Source: Hyalangium versicolor
Lineage (GTDB): Bacteria; Myxococcota; Myxococcia; Myxococcales; Myxococcaceae
Direction: 5' to 3'
NCBI RefSeq assembly: GCF_020103695.1
Contig: NZ_JAHXBF010000001.1
Span: 62,001-126,000 of the forward strand
DNA: 64,000 nucleotides
A model generated the notes under the pieces. That model saw nothing but the letters and a program-made list of their open reading frames with translations, did not search any database and was not told where the DNA came from. Positions 47,752 through 56,000 of the stretch are shown here, piece after piece; positions within the stretch are counted from its first letter, which is position 1, and each line of letters starts with the position of its first letter. Both the position numbers and the translations under genes were made by a program.

Positions 47752-47839
47752 TCGTGAACTCCTTGCCTGACCGAGTAGCCCGAGGAGTCGCCGCAGACTG
47801 ACGCAGCGACGAGCTACACTTCCTTGAACTTTACAGCGC

Positions 47840-48649
47840 TCACCACTGGAGCGCCTCTGGCGCGGCCGCGAAGGCCATCGTCAGCTCGGGCAGTGAGGTA
47901 TTCTGGCGCTTCATTTCGAACCAGACCGACGGGTGCTGCCGCCCCCGCACCTCATCAGTCAACCGGGTGAGGTGCTCCTGGGGCAGTCCTCGCTCTTTGT
48001 CCTGGATGTAGCTCTTTAGGTGCGCGAGGTAGTCCCAGTACGCTGAGCGCCGGGACAGGGGCAGCCAGTCCCGGCTGTTGAGCTGGAGTTCGCGAATCGT
48101 GTAGTCGGCACGAGCATTCTCCACGGTTCCTGGCCTCGCTCGGGGCCTGAACCAGAAGGTATCTCTCAGGTCCAGCTCCAGGTACTCGGTCGGGTCTTCG
48201 ACCCGGGGATCGATGAACACGTCCTTGCCAGCAATGGGCGGTATGACGGGTGCCCTTCGTGCCCGAGCCACGCTCGTCAGGACTCCCGTGCCATCCGCGA
48301 AGACAGCGAAGTGGTCATTCTTGTGCACGTTGCAGGAGTCACACGCGTAGAGGTAGTTCATCCACGCGAAGACAAGCTCCGGGTAGAGCGTCTTGGGCCG
48401 GATGTGCTCGATCTGGTTGGCGAGAGAGTCCTCGCAATAGGCACAGCGGCGAGCGCCAGAGTTCATCTTCGCCAGTGTCTCCTTGACGCTGTCGAATGTC
48501 CTGTTGCCCTTCTGGTTCACCGCTGAGAACCGCACCTTGGCGCGAGCCACACGCGCCGCATAGTCCGGCAGCGAGTCCACCTCGCGCTGGTATTCCGCGA
48601 GACCTGCAAGGGTTTCGCCGGGCAATGGAATGTTGGGGAGGCGAATCAC
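47840..48649 (-). CDS. HNH endonuclease, PtuB/TIGR02646-like (Septu-type defence)
   Basis: A 269-residue protein. The zinc-binding HNH core is RRCAYCEDSL (Cys69, Cys72), QIEHIRPKTLYPEL (Glu81-His82), WMNYLYACDSCNVHKNDHF (Cys103, Cys106, Asn107, His113). The spacing CxxC...IEHxxPK...CxxCNxxK is that of PtuB/TIGR02646 nucleases. The GTG start overlaps the ATPase stop as GTGA, so ATPase and nuclease are made together. In Septu systems the ATPase PtuA and nuclease PtuB form a complex that blocks phage propagation. No reverse transcriptase or retron RNA is nearby, so this looks like stand-alone Septu rather than a retron-associated pair. The system name is inferred from domains and gene order. Confidence 0.85.
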   Translation of the reverse strand: MIRLPNIPLPGETLAGLAEYQREVDSLPDYAARVARAKVRFSAVNQKGNRTFDSVKETLAKMNSGARRCAYCEDSLANQIEHIRPKTLYPELVFAWMNYLYACDSCNVHKNDHFAVFADGTGVLTSVARARRAPVIPPIAGKDVFIDPRVEDPTEYLELDLRDTFWFRPRARPGTVENARADYTIRELQLNSRDWLPLSRRSAYWDYLAHLKSYIQDKERGLPQEHLTRLTDEVRGRQHPSVWFEMKRQNTSLPELTMAFAAAPEALQW

Positions 48650-49959
48650 TTCTGTGCAACCTCCACACTGGGGGACGGAAGCGCGCTGGCCGCGGTCGGA
48701 AGCCGGGTTCGCAGCGCTTGCTGCTCCGAGCGCTCCTCGTTGGTCAGCCCTTCGCCCAGCTCCTTCTGGTTGAGAAGGGCGAGCCGCTCGAGTTGCTCCA
48801 GCGCCTCGGGAGAGCGCGTGGGTACGTCTCCGAAGACTCCCGAGCTGTAGGCATCCAGGACAGTGCCGTAGAGCAAGCGATCACGTGCGACGCCGGTGAC
48901 CATACCTCCGCGCTCCTCACTCCCAGGGCGGGGTAGCCGGAAGATGCTGCCCACTGTCGCGGCCTGGCAGATGAGCGGACTGTGGGTCGTTACGATGAAC
49001 TGGATGTTCGGGAAGTGCTTGCGGAACCAGTGGCCGACACGGCGCTGCCAGGTGGGGTGCAGGTGGACGTCTATCTCATCAATGAGGACGATGCCGGAGG
49101 CCGACACCTTCGTGGGATCCCCGGGAGAGAAGATGCGCGTCGCCCCGTACGTCTTCACGAGCTGGCGGATCAACTCGAAGGTCATACTCAGAATGGATCG
49201 ATAGCCGTCACTCAGGTTCTCGACGGGGACGTCGCAGCCGTTGCCGTCAACGAAGCGCACTCCGTTCGAGGAGATGGACTCCAGTCGGGCCTCATGGGGA
49301 AGGAAGTCTGGCTGGTTGATGAACCGCTTGAGCGCATCGAGCAGGCTTCCTTCCTCACCGCCGCCTTCCAGCTTCTTGAACTGGAGCAGCTTGAGCCACT
49401 CCAGGGATTCCGTCAGCGCAACGGACTCTCCGAAGACGGACAGGTGCCGCGCCAGCTTGGGATTGGAAGAGAAGAGCTTCTCCTGGTCCTTGTCTCCTCC
49501 CGTGAATCGGCGGAAGGGGCCGTAGGAGGCACTGAACCCGCCGTCACCATCCCCCCACATACTGCGGTTGGGATCAGGGAGCGCGTGCACCCGGGAGAGA
49601 TGTACCTGCTCGGGATGCGTGCTGGAGCGTTCCAGTTTCAGCTCCGTGGGAAGATCGACGTTCTTGGGCATCCAACCCTCGCCCACGAAGGCATCCCTCA
49701 GTTCATCCCAGTCCAGAATGAGGCGGATGGAGCCCGACTGTGTGCCCCAGCGCAGCCATTCGTTCCAATCCTGGCGCAGGGCAATCGCCTCGCTCGGCCC
49801 CACGAGTGCCAGGGCCATGGCACGAAGTATCGAACTCTTGCCAGCACCGTTGTCCCCGATGATGACGTGCCACCCTGCCGGGTTGGGGTCTTGTGCAGGT
49901 TCCCACTCGAGCACGTCAATCGAACGGATGTTCGTGAGAACGGCCTTCTTCAAGTACAT
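48646..49959 (-). CDS. AAA_15/AAA_21 ABC-type ATPase, PtuA-like (Septu-type defence)
   Basis: A 437-residue SMC/ABC-like ATPase. It opens with LKKAVLTNIRSIDVLEW, typical of RecF/OLD-type ATPases. The Walker A motif GDNGAGKS is at 35-42. The signature is LSDGYRSILSM, Walker B is GIVLIDEIDVHLHP, and the switch His is in VTTHSPLI. There is no TOPRIM domain, which argues against OLD/Gabija. The tail with YSSGVFGDVPTRSPEALEQLE and LTNEERSEQQAL resembles PtuA/retron-type ATPases. The ATG at 49959 was chosen because the family begins there; the frame continues upstream without a good start. It is coupled to the HNH gene. Confidence 0.88.
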   Translation of the reverse strand: MYLKKAVLTNIRSIDVLEWEPAQDPNPAGWHVIIGDNGAGKSSILRAMALALVGPSEAIALRQDWNEWLRWGTQSGSIRLILDWDELRDAFVGEGWMPKNVDLPTELKLERSSTHPEQVHLSRVHALPDPNRSMWGDGDGGFSASYGPFRRFTGGDKDQEKLFSSNPKLARHLSVFGESVALTESLEWLKLLQFKKLEGGGEEGSLLDALKRFINQPDFLPHEARLESISSNGVRFVDGNGCDVPVENLSDGYRSILSMTFELIRQLVKTYGATRIFSPGDPTKVSASGIVLIDEIDVHLHPTWQRRVGHWFRKHFPNIQFIVTTHSPLICQAATVGSIFRLPRPGSEERGGMVTGVARDRLLYGTVLDAYSSGVFGDVPTRSPEALEQLERLALLNQKELGEGLTNEERSEQQALRTRLPTAASALPSPSVEVAQK

Positions 49960-50193
49960 GGGCGGCAGCACGCCTGAAACAGCGAGGAGGGTCAACCGTT
50001 TGGTCGGTGAGGAGAGTGCCCTAAACCCGCGACGGCACACGCCTTCGCTGAATCGTGAGTGAATCCGGGCACTTCGAATCCACGGGGGCAGTTCCCGCCA
50101 GTCCCGCCTGTCGCCCGGAGTTCCCTCCAGTTTTGGAGACATTTTTGAGACGGCACTGGAGGTGGCGCGCTGTCCATGTGAGCCCGCCCTGTC

Positions 50194-51429
50194 TCACTCC
50201 CTGACGCGGGACAGGTGTCCGTGGCCCTCTCGGTCGAATCGCCGCAGCAACTCGTCCCGGCCCTTCTTGCCGTGCTCCAGGAGGTAGGCCAGCTCCGTCG
50301 GCAGCAGCGCCTTGACGGTGACGAGCCGCACCTCCCCGGACGGCATGGTGAAGCTCCTGGGGAGCACGCTCGGCTCCATGCCCAGCAGCACACCCACCCT
50401 GCCATTCTGGGTGACGAGCGACTGGGGCATGCCCTTGCCGGAGACCTCCATGGACATCAAGCCCGTCTTCACCTTCTCGCGCACCTGTTCGTGCTCCGCT
50501 ACCTCATCCGCCACCCGCTCCAGGAGCAGCAGGGGCCAGCTCTTCTCGGCCTCCTGGAGGGGCTCGTTTGTCTCCAGGGCCAACTCCAGTCCGAAACCCA
50601 CGGACGGCTCCGCGCGGTCCACGAAGAAGTCCGAGAGTCCGTCCGTCACCAGCAGGGTGCGCCCACCTGGACGATGGATGATGCGCCAGACCTGGCGCCG
50701 GGCGGGCCATGAGCCACCCACGACGATAGGGATGATGGCTTCCTCGTCCAACCGTCCCAGCGTTCGCCAGAAGGCTTCGCGGGCGGCGTCCGTCTGCTCC
50801 CGCAACTCGATGAGACGCTGGTTCCGTTCACGCTCCGCCGGACTGATAGAACTCGGGCCGGTGACCTCCTTGAACTTCATACCCGTAACGCCCGCGCGCT
50901 CCAGCGCCTCTTTGATGTCCTCGGAAACAATGAGCGCCACCGTCCACCCCCAGGTGCGGAAGAGCTTGGCGTCACCTACCTTCGAGGTGTCTATGCGCAT
51001 GCCATACACGGCGCGGTACTGCCCTGTCTTCTCTGGCCTCCCATCTTCCGGCTTCCAGTACCGAACCTCCTCGGAGGTCTTGTCATCAATGCAGCGAACA
51101 ACACGGGTGGCGTTCAGGATGCAGAACCGATCCGGTTGCCCGTTGATCCCCACGGGGATGATCTCCACGTCGTTCGGAGCCATCTCCGCGAGAAGGGATG
51201 CCACCCTGACGTGGACGACGGGGATACTGAAGGCTGCGTGCGAGAAGTCGAGGTGAATGCCGGATCTCTCGACCGGAATCTGAACATGGCCCTTGAACGG
51301 GGCAGGCTCTCCCACCCTGAACTGCCAAGGGTCTTCGAGCTGATGGCCGTTGCGATCAAGGGGATGGCCCAACTCCCAACGCCCCGGCAGGTACACATCG
51401 TCCGCTAGATCGAAATACCGCTTCAGCAT
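50194..51429 (-). CDS. Immunity protein: Imm11 (MXAN_0049-type) fused to a SUFU-like domain
   Basis: A 411-residue protein directly after the toxin gene (15 bp gap). Residues about 1-200 match the Imm11/MXAN_0049 family of immunity proteins (RYFDLADDVYLPGRWELG, FCILNATRVVRCIDD, GDAKLFRTWGW, SEDIKEALERAGVTGMKF). Residues about 205-411 match a suppressor-of-fused (SUFU) domain (FWRTLGRLDEE, TLLVTDGLSDFFV, VGFGLELALET, LLLERVADEV), a separate immunity family of polymorphic toxin systems. It is predicted to bind and neutralise the adjacent nuclease toxin in sibling cells. The fusion of two immunity folds could protect against more than one toxin. No signal peptide is present, so it is cytoplasmic. 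Confidence 0.82.
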   Translation of the reverse strand: MLKRYFDLADDVYLPGRWELGHPLDRNGHQLEDPWQFRVGEPAPFKGHVQIPVERSGIHLDFSHAAFSIPVVHVRVASLLAEMAPNDVEIIPVGINGQPDRFCILNATRVVRCIDDKTSEEVRYWKPEDGRPEKTGQYRAVYGMRIDTSKVGDAKLFRTWGWTVALIVSEDIKEALERAGVTGMKFKEVTGPSSISPAERERNQRLIELREQTDAAREAFWRTLGRLDEEAIIPIVVGGSWPARRQVWRIIHRPGGRTLLVTDGLSDFFVDRAEPSVGFGLELALETNEPLQEAEKSWPLLLLERVADEVAEHEQVREKVKTGLMSMEVSGKGMPQSLVTQNGRVGVLLGMEPSVLPRSFTMPSGEVRLVTVKALLPTELAYLLEHGKKGRDELLRRFDREGHGHLSRVRE

Positions 51430-51444
51430 GGCTCTTTCTTACCG

Positions 51445-52800
51445 TCATGGGTTCCGGGTGACCAGCCGGTTGAGCCGTGTACCCGGTGTGGAGATCTCCT
51501 CGGCCAACGCGCGAAGCTCTGCTTCCAGCGCCTGCCTGCACGCCTGAATGGGTCGGCACCTGGTCGTTGCATCATCGAGCCGCCTGTAGATCTCCTCGTG
51601 GTACTCCTGCGGGTGAGGCCCCTTGTGGCCCCTGAGCCGGACAATGTTCGCCCGATCGTTCAACGACATACCGGCCCGGTCGAAGATCTTTTGGAAGCGG
51701 GGCGTCCATGGGCCACCGCTGTGGGTGGCCTCGGTCCACTTGTCCGTGGCGATGTGGTGATCATGCCCCTCCATGTCCACCGGTCCGGAAGCGACTCCAT
51801 GGACGCTCTGCGCCGTCGCGGCGACCGCATTGGGAGCCAGGGCGATGGTGACCGCATCAGCGGTCACGGTCACGGCTTCCACCTGCGCCACTTCAGTCAG
51901 TCGGACTCCCACCCGTGCCGCGCCTGCTGCTGACGCTTGAGCTGAGCCAGGCAGCGTGGGCACCTTGGCCGAGAAGCTGGCAGCCGTCTGGCCAATGGCA
52001 GCGGTGAGCAGCAGGGCAAATGCCCGCGCAGCATTCTTCCCCATCACCTTGCCGTACTTCCTCCCGGCCTCGCGGATCGCCGCGAATGAGGTGGCGTGAT
52101 CCGACTCCTCCACCATCCGCCTGAAGCCCTGGATGAGCGTCCAGAACGTGTCCACCCCGATGTAGCAGACGAAGGTGGCCGTGAGGACCGTTGCCAGTCC
52201 CTTGGAGAACACCGGCTCGGGTGCCAGCCACAGCACAGCGTAGATGCTCATCGACCAGAGGATGGAGGCTTTGATGGCCTCGGGGTCAGCCATGTCCTTG
52301 AAGGCCTCCATCATCTCGGGGATGACGGCTTCGAGAGCGAAGGACATGGCGAGGGTGTATCGGCCGTCCTGGGTGAGCACAGGGCTGTGGAGCAAAGCCT
52401 TGCGGCAGTCGCCGGGCTGTTGGTTGGCGGTGCAGAAGCGCAGGTATTCCTGAGAGATGCGCACGTCTGCCTGGGCCCATTGAGAAGGTGGAGGTTGGCC
52501 GTCCAGTGGCACAACACCCTGCTGCTGGGAGTAGCCGTACCAGCCGCTGCGAGCAGGGACATCGAACAACCGCCGAGCAGCCTTCTCCGGGTCTGCAGGG
52601 AGTGGGTACTGCCGGGCCCACTTCACGAGAGCTTGTGTGAACTCCTGTTGCTCCATCGCTACAGGCTTTGTCTCGGTTGAGCGGGGAAGGGTGATGACGG
52701 GCCGATTCTGGCCCGTGTCGAGGCGCACGGCGCGTGAGGAACTGCACGCGGTCGAAAAGACCGAGACGAGAACCGCAACAGTCAGGTGACGAGTAAGCAT
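51445..52800 (-). CDS. Lipoprotein polymorphic toxin with C-terminal AHH/HNH-type nuclease (SitA5/MXAN_0050-like)
   Basis: A 451-residue protein. The signal peptide ends STAC with the lipid cysteine at about Cys19. The middle contains hydrophobic segments at about 180-193, 201-222 and 258-272 that could help cross the inner membrane. The C-terminal domain (about 335-415) has GHDHHIATDKW with His348-His349, HSGGPWTPRFQKIFDRAGM, NIVRLRGHKG and PHPQEYHEEIYRRL, the pattern of AHH-type nucleases of the HNH/EndoVII superfamily. In Myxococcus such lipoproteins (SitA) move between kin by outer-membrane exchange and kill recipients lacking immunity; MXAN_0050 is a related nuclease. GGAG precedes the ATG. 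The Imm11-SUFU gene follows at once. Confidence 0.8.
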   Translation of the reverse strand: MLTRHLTVAVLVSVFSTACSSSRAVRLDTGQNRPVITLPRSTETKPVAMEQQEFTQALVKWARQYPLPADPEKAARRLFDVPARSGWYGYSQQQGVVPLDGQPPPSQWAQADVRISQEYLRFCTANQQPGDCRKALLHSPVLTQDGRYTLAMSFALEAVIPEMMEAFKDMADPEAIKASILWSMSIYAVLWLAPEPVFSKGLATVLTATFVCYIGVDTFWTLIQGFRRMVEESDHATSFAAIREAGRKYGKVMGKNAARAFALLLTAAIGQTAASFSAKVPTLPGSAQASAAGAARVGVRLTEVAQVEAVTVTADAVTIALAPNAVAATAQSVHGVASGPVDMEGHDHHIATDKWTEATHSGGPWTPRFQKIFDRAGMSLNDRANIVRLRGHKGPHPQEYHEEIYRRLDDATTRCRPIQACRQALEAELRALAEEISTPGTRLNRLVTRNP

Positions 52801-52828
52801 GGGATGGTCTCCGGAGGAGGCCTCCAGG

Positions 52829-52993
52829 CTACGGGGACTTTCTTGTAGGGACGATGACGTGCCAGGTTGCTTCCCATCTCATCATTCCCGCGCGGTTGAA
52901 GAGTTCCTGGAACCTGGGCGTCCACGGGTTGCCGCTGTGAAGGGGATGGTCCTCCCCACGCAGCTCTTCTTCCCGTCGATCTATAGTCGCCCT
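52829..52993 (-). pseudogene. Remnant of an AHH-type toxin C-terminus
   Basis: A 54-codon open stretch on the minus strand, bounded by an upstream in-frame TAG and lacking any start codon or ribosome-binding site, encodes HSGNPWTPRFQELFNRAGM. This matches HSGGPWTPRFQKIFDRAGM of the adjacent toxin at 15 of 19 positions. It is preceded by EEELRGEDHPL and ends shortly after WHVIVP, before the histidine-rich end of the domain. It lies 28 bp upstream of the intact toxin, in the same orientation, and partly in the promoter region of the divergent STAND gene. It looks like what is left of a second toxin gene or displaced toxin cassette. Confidence 0.72.
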
Positions 52994-53025
52994 CTACTGG
53001 ACAATTCCACGTCCAACGGGGCGCA

Positions 53026-56000
53026 ATGGATATGCCTGATGAGCAGAGGGGCCAACAGCATCAGGGTACAGCACCTTCGGGACAGGAGAAGCGCTACCCG
53101 CTCAAGCTTCCATTGACGGTGCTTCACCTGACGGATCTGCACTTCTCTGAACCGTCGGCGCGCTTTGCCAGCTCCCACTATTGGAACACCACTGATTGGT
53201 CAAGCCTGCGGGATGGCGAACCCGATTACAACCGCAGGGGGCTGCTCCCGAGCATCCTGGGGGATCTACGAAGCAACAGGTGGGTTCCAGACCTCGTCAT
53301 CATCTCAGGGGACTTGCTGGACCGGGCGCAGGAGAGCGGAGTAGCGCTGGCTATCGATTTCCTCACTCATTTGTCGGAGCAACTTCCCCTCTCGCGTGAT
53401 CGCTTCGTGCTGGTACCGGGGAATCACGACGAAGTCCGAGATGCCAAGACAGCCGAAGAGCGTTACTCGCTGTTCTCGCGTATCTGGACAGGGTTCTACG
53501 CCGGACTGCGACCTTGGATTGTCGGCAGGCCCGCGCATGAGCAGGTAGAGCTGTTCGACTTGTGCCGGGAACTGGGCATCCAGATCATCGGCTTCAACTC
53601 GTGTGAGGGCCACGATCGTGGCTTGTTTGTAGGCGGGGCTGTGGGCATCAATCAGCGGGAACGCGCCGAGGCGCTCCTCGCAACGAGCGGAGAAGCTCCA
53701 TTCCGGATCGCAGTGATGCATCACCATCTCTACGCTCCCATAGGCACTCGAAAAGACTTGAGCGTGATGGAGGGGGCACCGGAGATCCGAAGCTGGCTGA
53801 AGAAGCACCGGTTCCAACTCGCTCTGCATGGGCACCAGCACGTTGACTGGCACGAGGAGGACTCCGCAGGGGACTGGACCCTGTCAGTCGTTGCAGGGGC
53901 GAGCGCGGGGGTGGGCCAGTACGGTCGCATGCACTGGGATCTGCGCATTGGCTATCAGGTCATACAGATCGAGAGCGAGCATGACGGATGCCGGTTTCGG
54001 CGCTGGTATGACCCTGGGAAGCGCTTGTTCGAAGCGGGTTCTCCCACCGGGGTAGAGAACATCCGGTTTGGAGATCGCGCGCCGCGTGCTGGAAAAGGCT
54101 CAACAGCGCCCGTGTTGGAACCGGGCGTGCTGCCAGAGTTTATCGGGTATGGCTCGGCACTGCCGCCCTACATGCTGAAATTCCGCAAGTCTCTGAAAGA
54201 GAACTTCGTGGGCCGCGACAAGGAAGTGTGGCGGCTCCACGAGGCGCTCCAGGGCTCGCGAACAGGGGGGCCGCCTCGGGCACCCGCCACGGTCCTCCTG
54301 CACGCGGCGGGAGGCTTCGGCAAGACACGGCTGGCGCTGGAGTACATGCACCGCTTCGGCCCGCGCTGCTATCCTGGCGGGCAGTTCTGGGTAGATGCGG
54401 CGGTGAGCTCAGACCTGTTGGAGGAGCAGTTCCACGAAATCCTTCGCAGGTTCAAAAAGGATATCCCGAGCCTGGAGGTCTGTCGGCGTCCCGAGATGAG
54501 GGAGGCGCTGAACATTCGCAAGGAGGTGACGGAGGCGCTGGAGGCCGCAGCCAGCCGGGGACCCATCCTCTTCGTCGTGGACAACGTGCCGGAGTCAGCG
54601 CAGCGAGGGGGGCCGCGCCCTCCGCTGGAGACGTGGTGTCCTGTCGTCGGCAGGGTCTCTCTGATCGTTACCTCCCGGGATCTGTGGGCAGGCGAGGACG
54701 AGGCGCTGGCGGTCTCCGCACTACCGCCCGAGGCCGCGGAGATCCTGTTGACCTGGAAACTTCATGAATCCGTGCGCGCGCAGCTTGATACTCAGGGCGC
54801 GTTAGAGGTGGCGAAGAGGGTGGGGTACCACCCGTTGGCGCTGGAGATCCTCAACAAGGCCCTGTGGCACGGGTTGCCCCCCGCTGGATTGCTGGAGACG
54901 GTTCGGCATCAGCGGCCGGTGGAGGCGGTGAGAAAGTATTTCGAGCGGGTTCGTCACCAGGAACCGGACATGAAGGAGGGGGTGTTTGAGGCGTTCGAGC
55001 TGTCCTACTCGAAGCTCACCGAGCCCCAGCAGAAGCTGGCCCGGCTGATTGCGCAACTGGGGGCCGAGCCGGTGCCTCTCGTGCTCGCGGAAAGGCTGGA
55101 GCCCCCAGGAGTGGAGGGCAAGGGTCTGCAGATGCTGCGGGACCGCCACTTCGTCACACCCGTGGACGATGTGGAGGGCGTAGGGATGTATGGGGAGATG
55201 CATCGGTTGCTGGTAGACTTCCTTCGTGAGCGCGGAGACAGGTCCCGCCAGGAACTGAGGGAGTCCTGCAGGGCCTTGGGCGCGGTGATCGGTCAACATG
55301 ACGGTAATGAGCCAAGCTCCTGGCCGTTGCTGAAAGCCTGCCTCCCGCATGCCGAGAGTGTCATCGAGCGGCTCACCTCTCCCGGGTCGGATACCTGGAC
55401 GAGGAGGTTCGTCAGCGAAGGTTTTATGGACACGCTGCGGCGTCCCTCTAGAGGAGAGGAACTTCCTGTAGGTAGGACCTTGGGGAGATTCCTGCTGGCC
55501 AGTGGGCTGGCACCTCATGCAGAGCGGATTGTCCGGCGTGTCATGGAACACGCTCCTCGTTCGGCGGCGGACGAAATCCTCGAGCTGAAGGTGGTCCTGG
55601 CGCGGGCGCTCCAGGCACAAGGAAAATACCCCGTATCAGAGAAACTCTACGGCGAGGTGCTGGAGGAGGCACGGCGCAATGGTGAGCGACACTGGCGAAC
55701 CCTGCGTGTGCGGGGACTCATGGCAGAGCTGGTGCTGGAGCAAGGCAATCCGCGCGAGGCCCTCAAACTCGCGGAGGAAGTGCTGACAGCTTGGGAGGAG
55801 AGACCACACAAGGATGACTCGGACATCCGCGACACCGTTCGAGCGAGGGCGCGTGTTGCGGCGATCTGGCGAGCGCTTGGGAGGGCGGATAAGGCGAAGG
55901 ACTTGCAACAGCAGGTGCTGGAGCAGCGGCGGCAGCTCTCTCAGACTCCTGCGGCTCAGGACGCCTCCACCCTTGAGGTGATGAGCGACCTTGCCTTGTC

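Noticed and set aside
47840..50193. Retron-type system around the ATPase/HNH pair
   Set aside because: No reverse transcriptase gene and no structured msr/msd-like RNA could be seen on either side.
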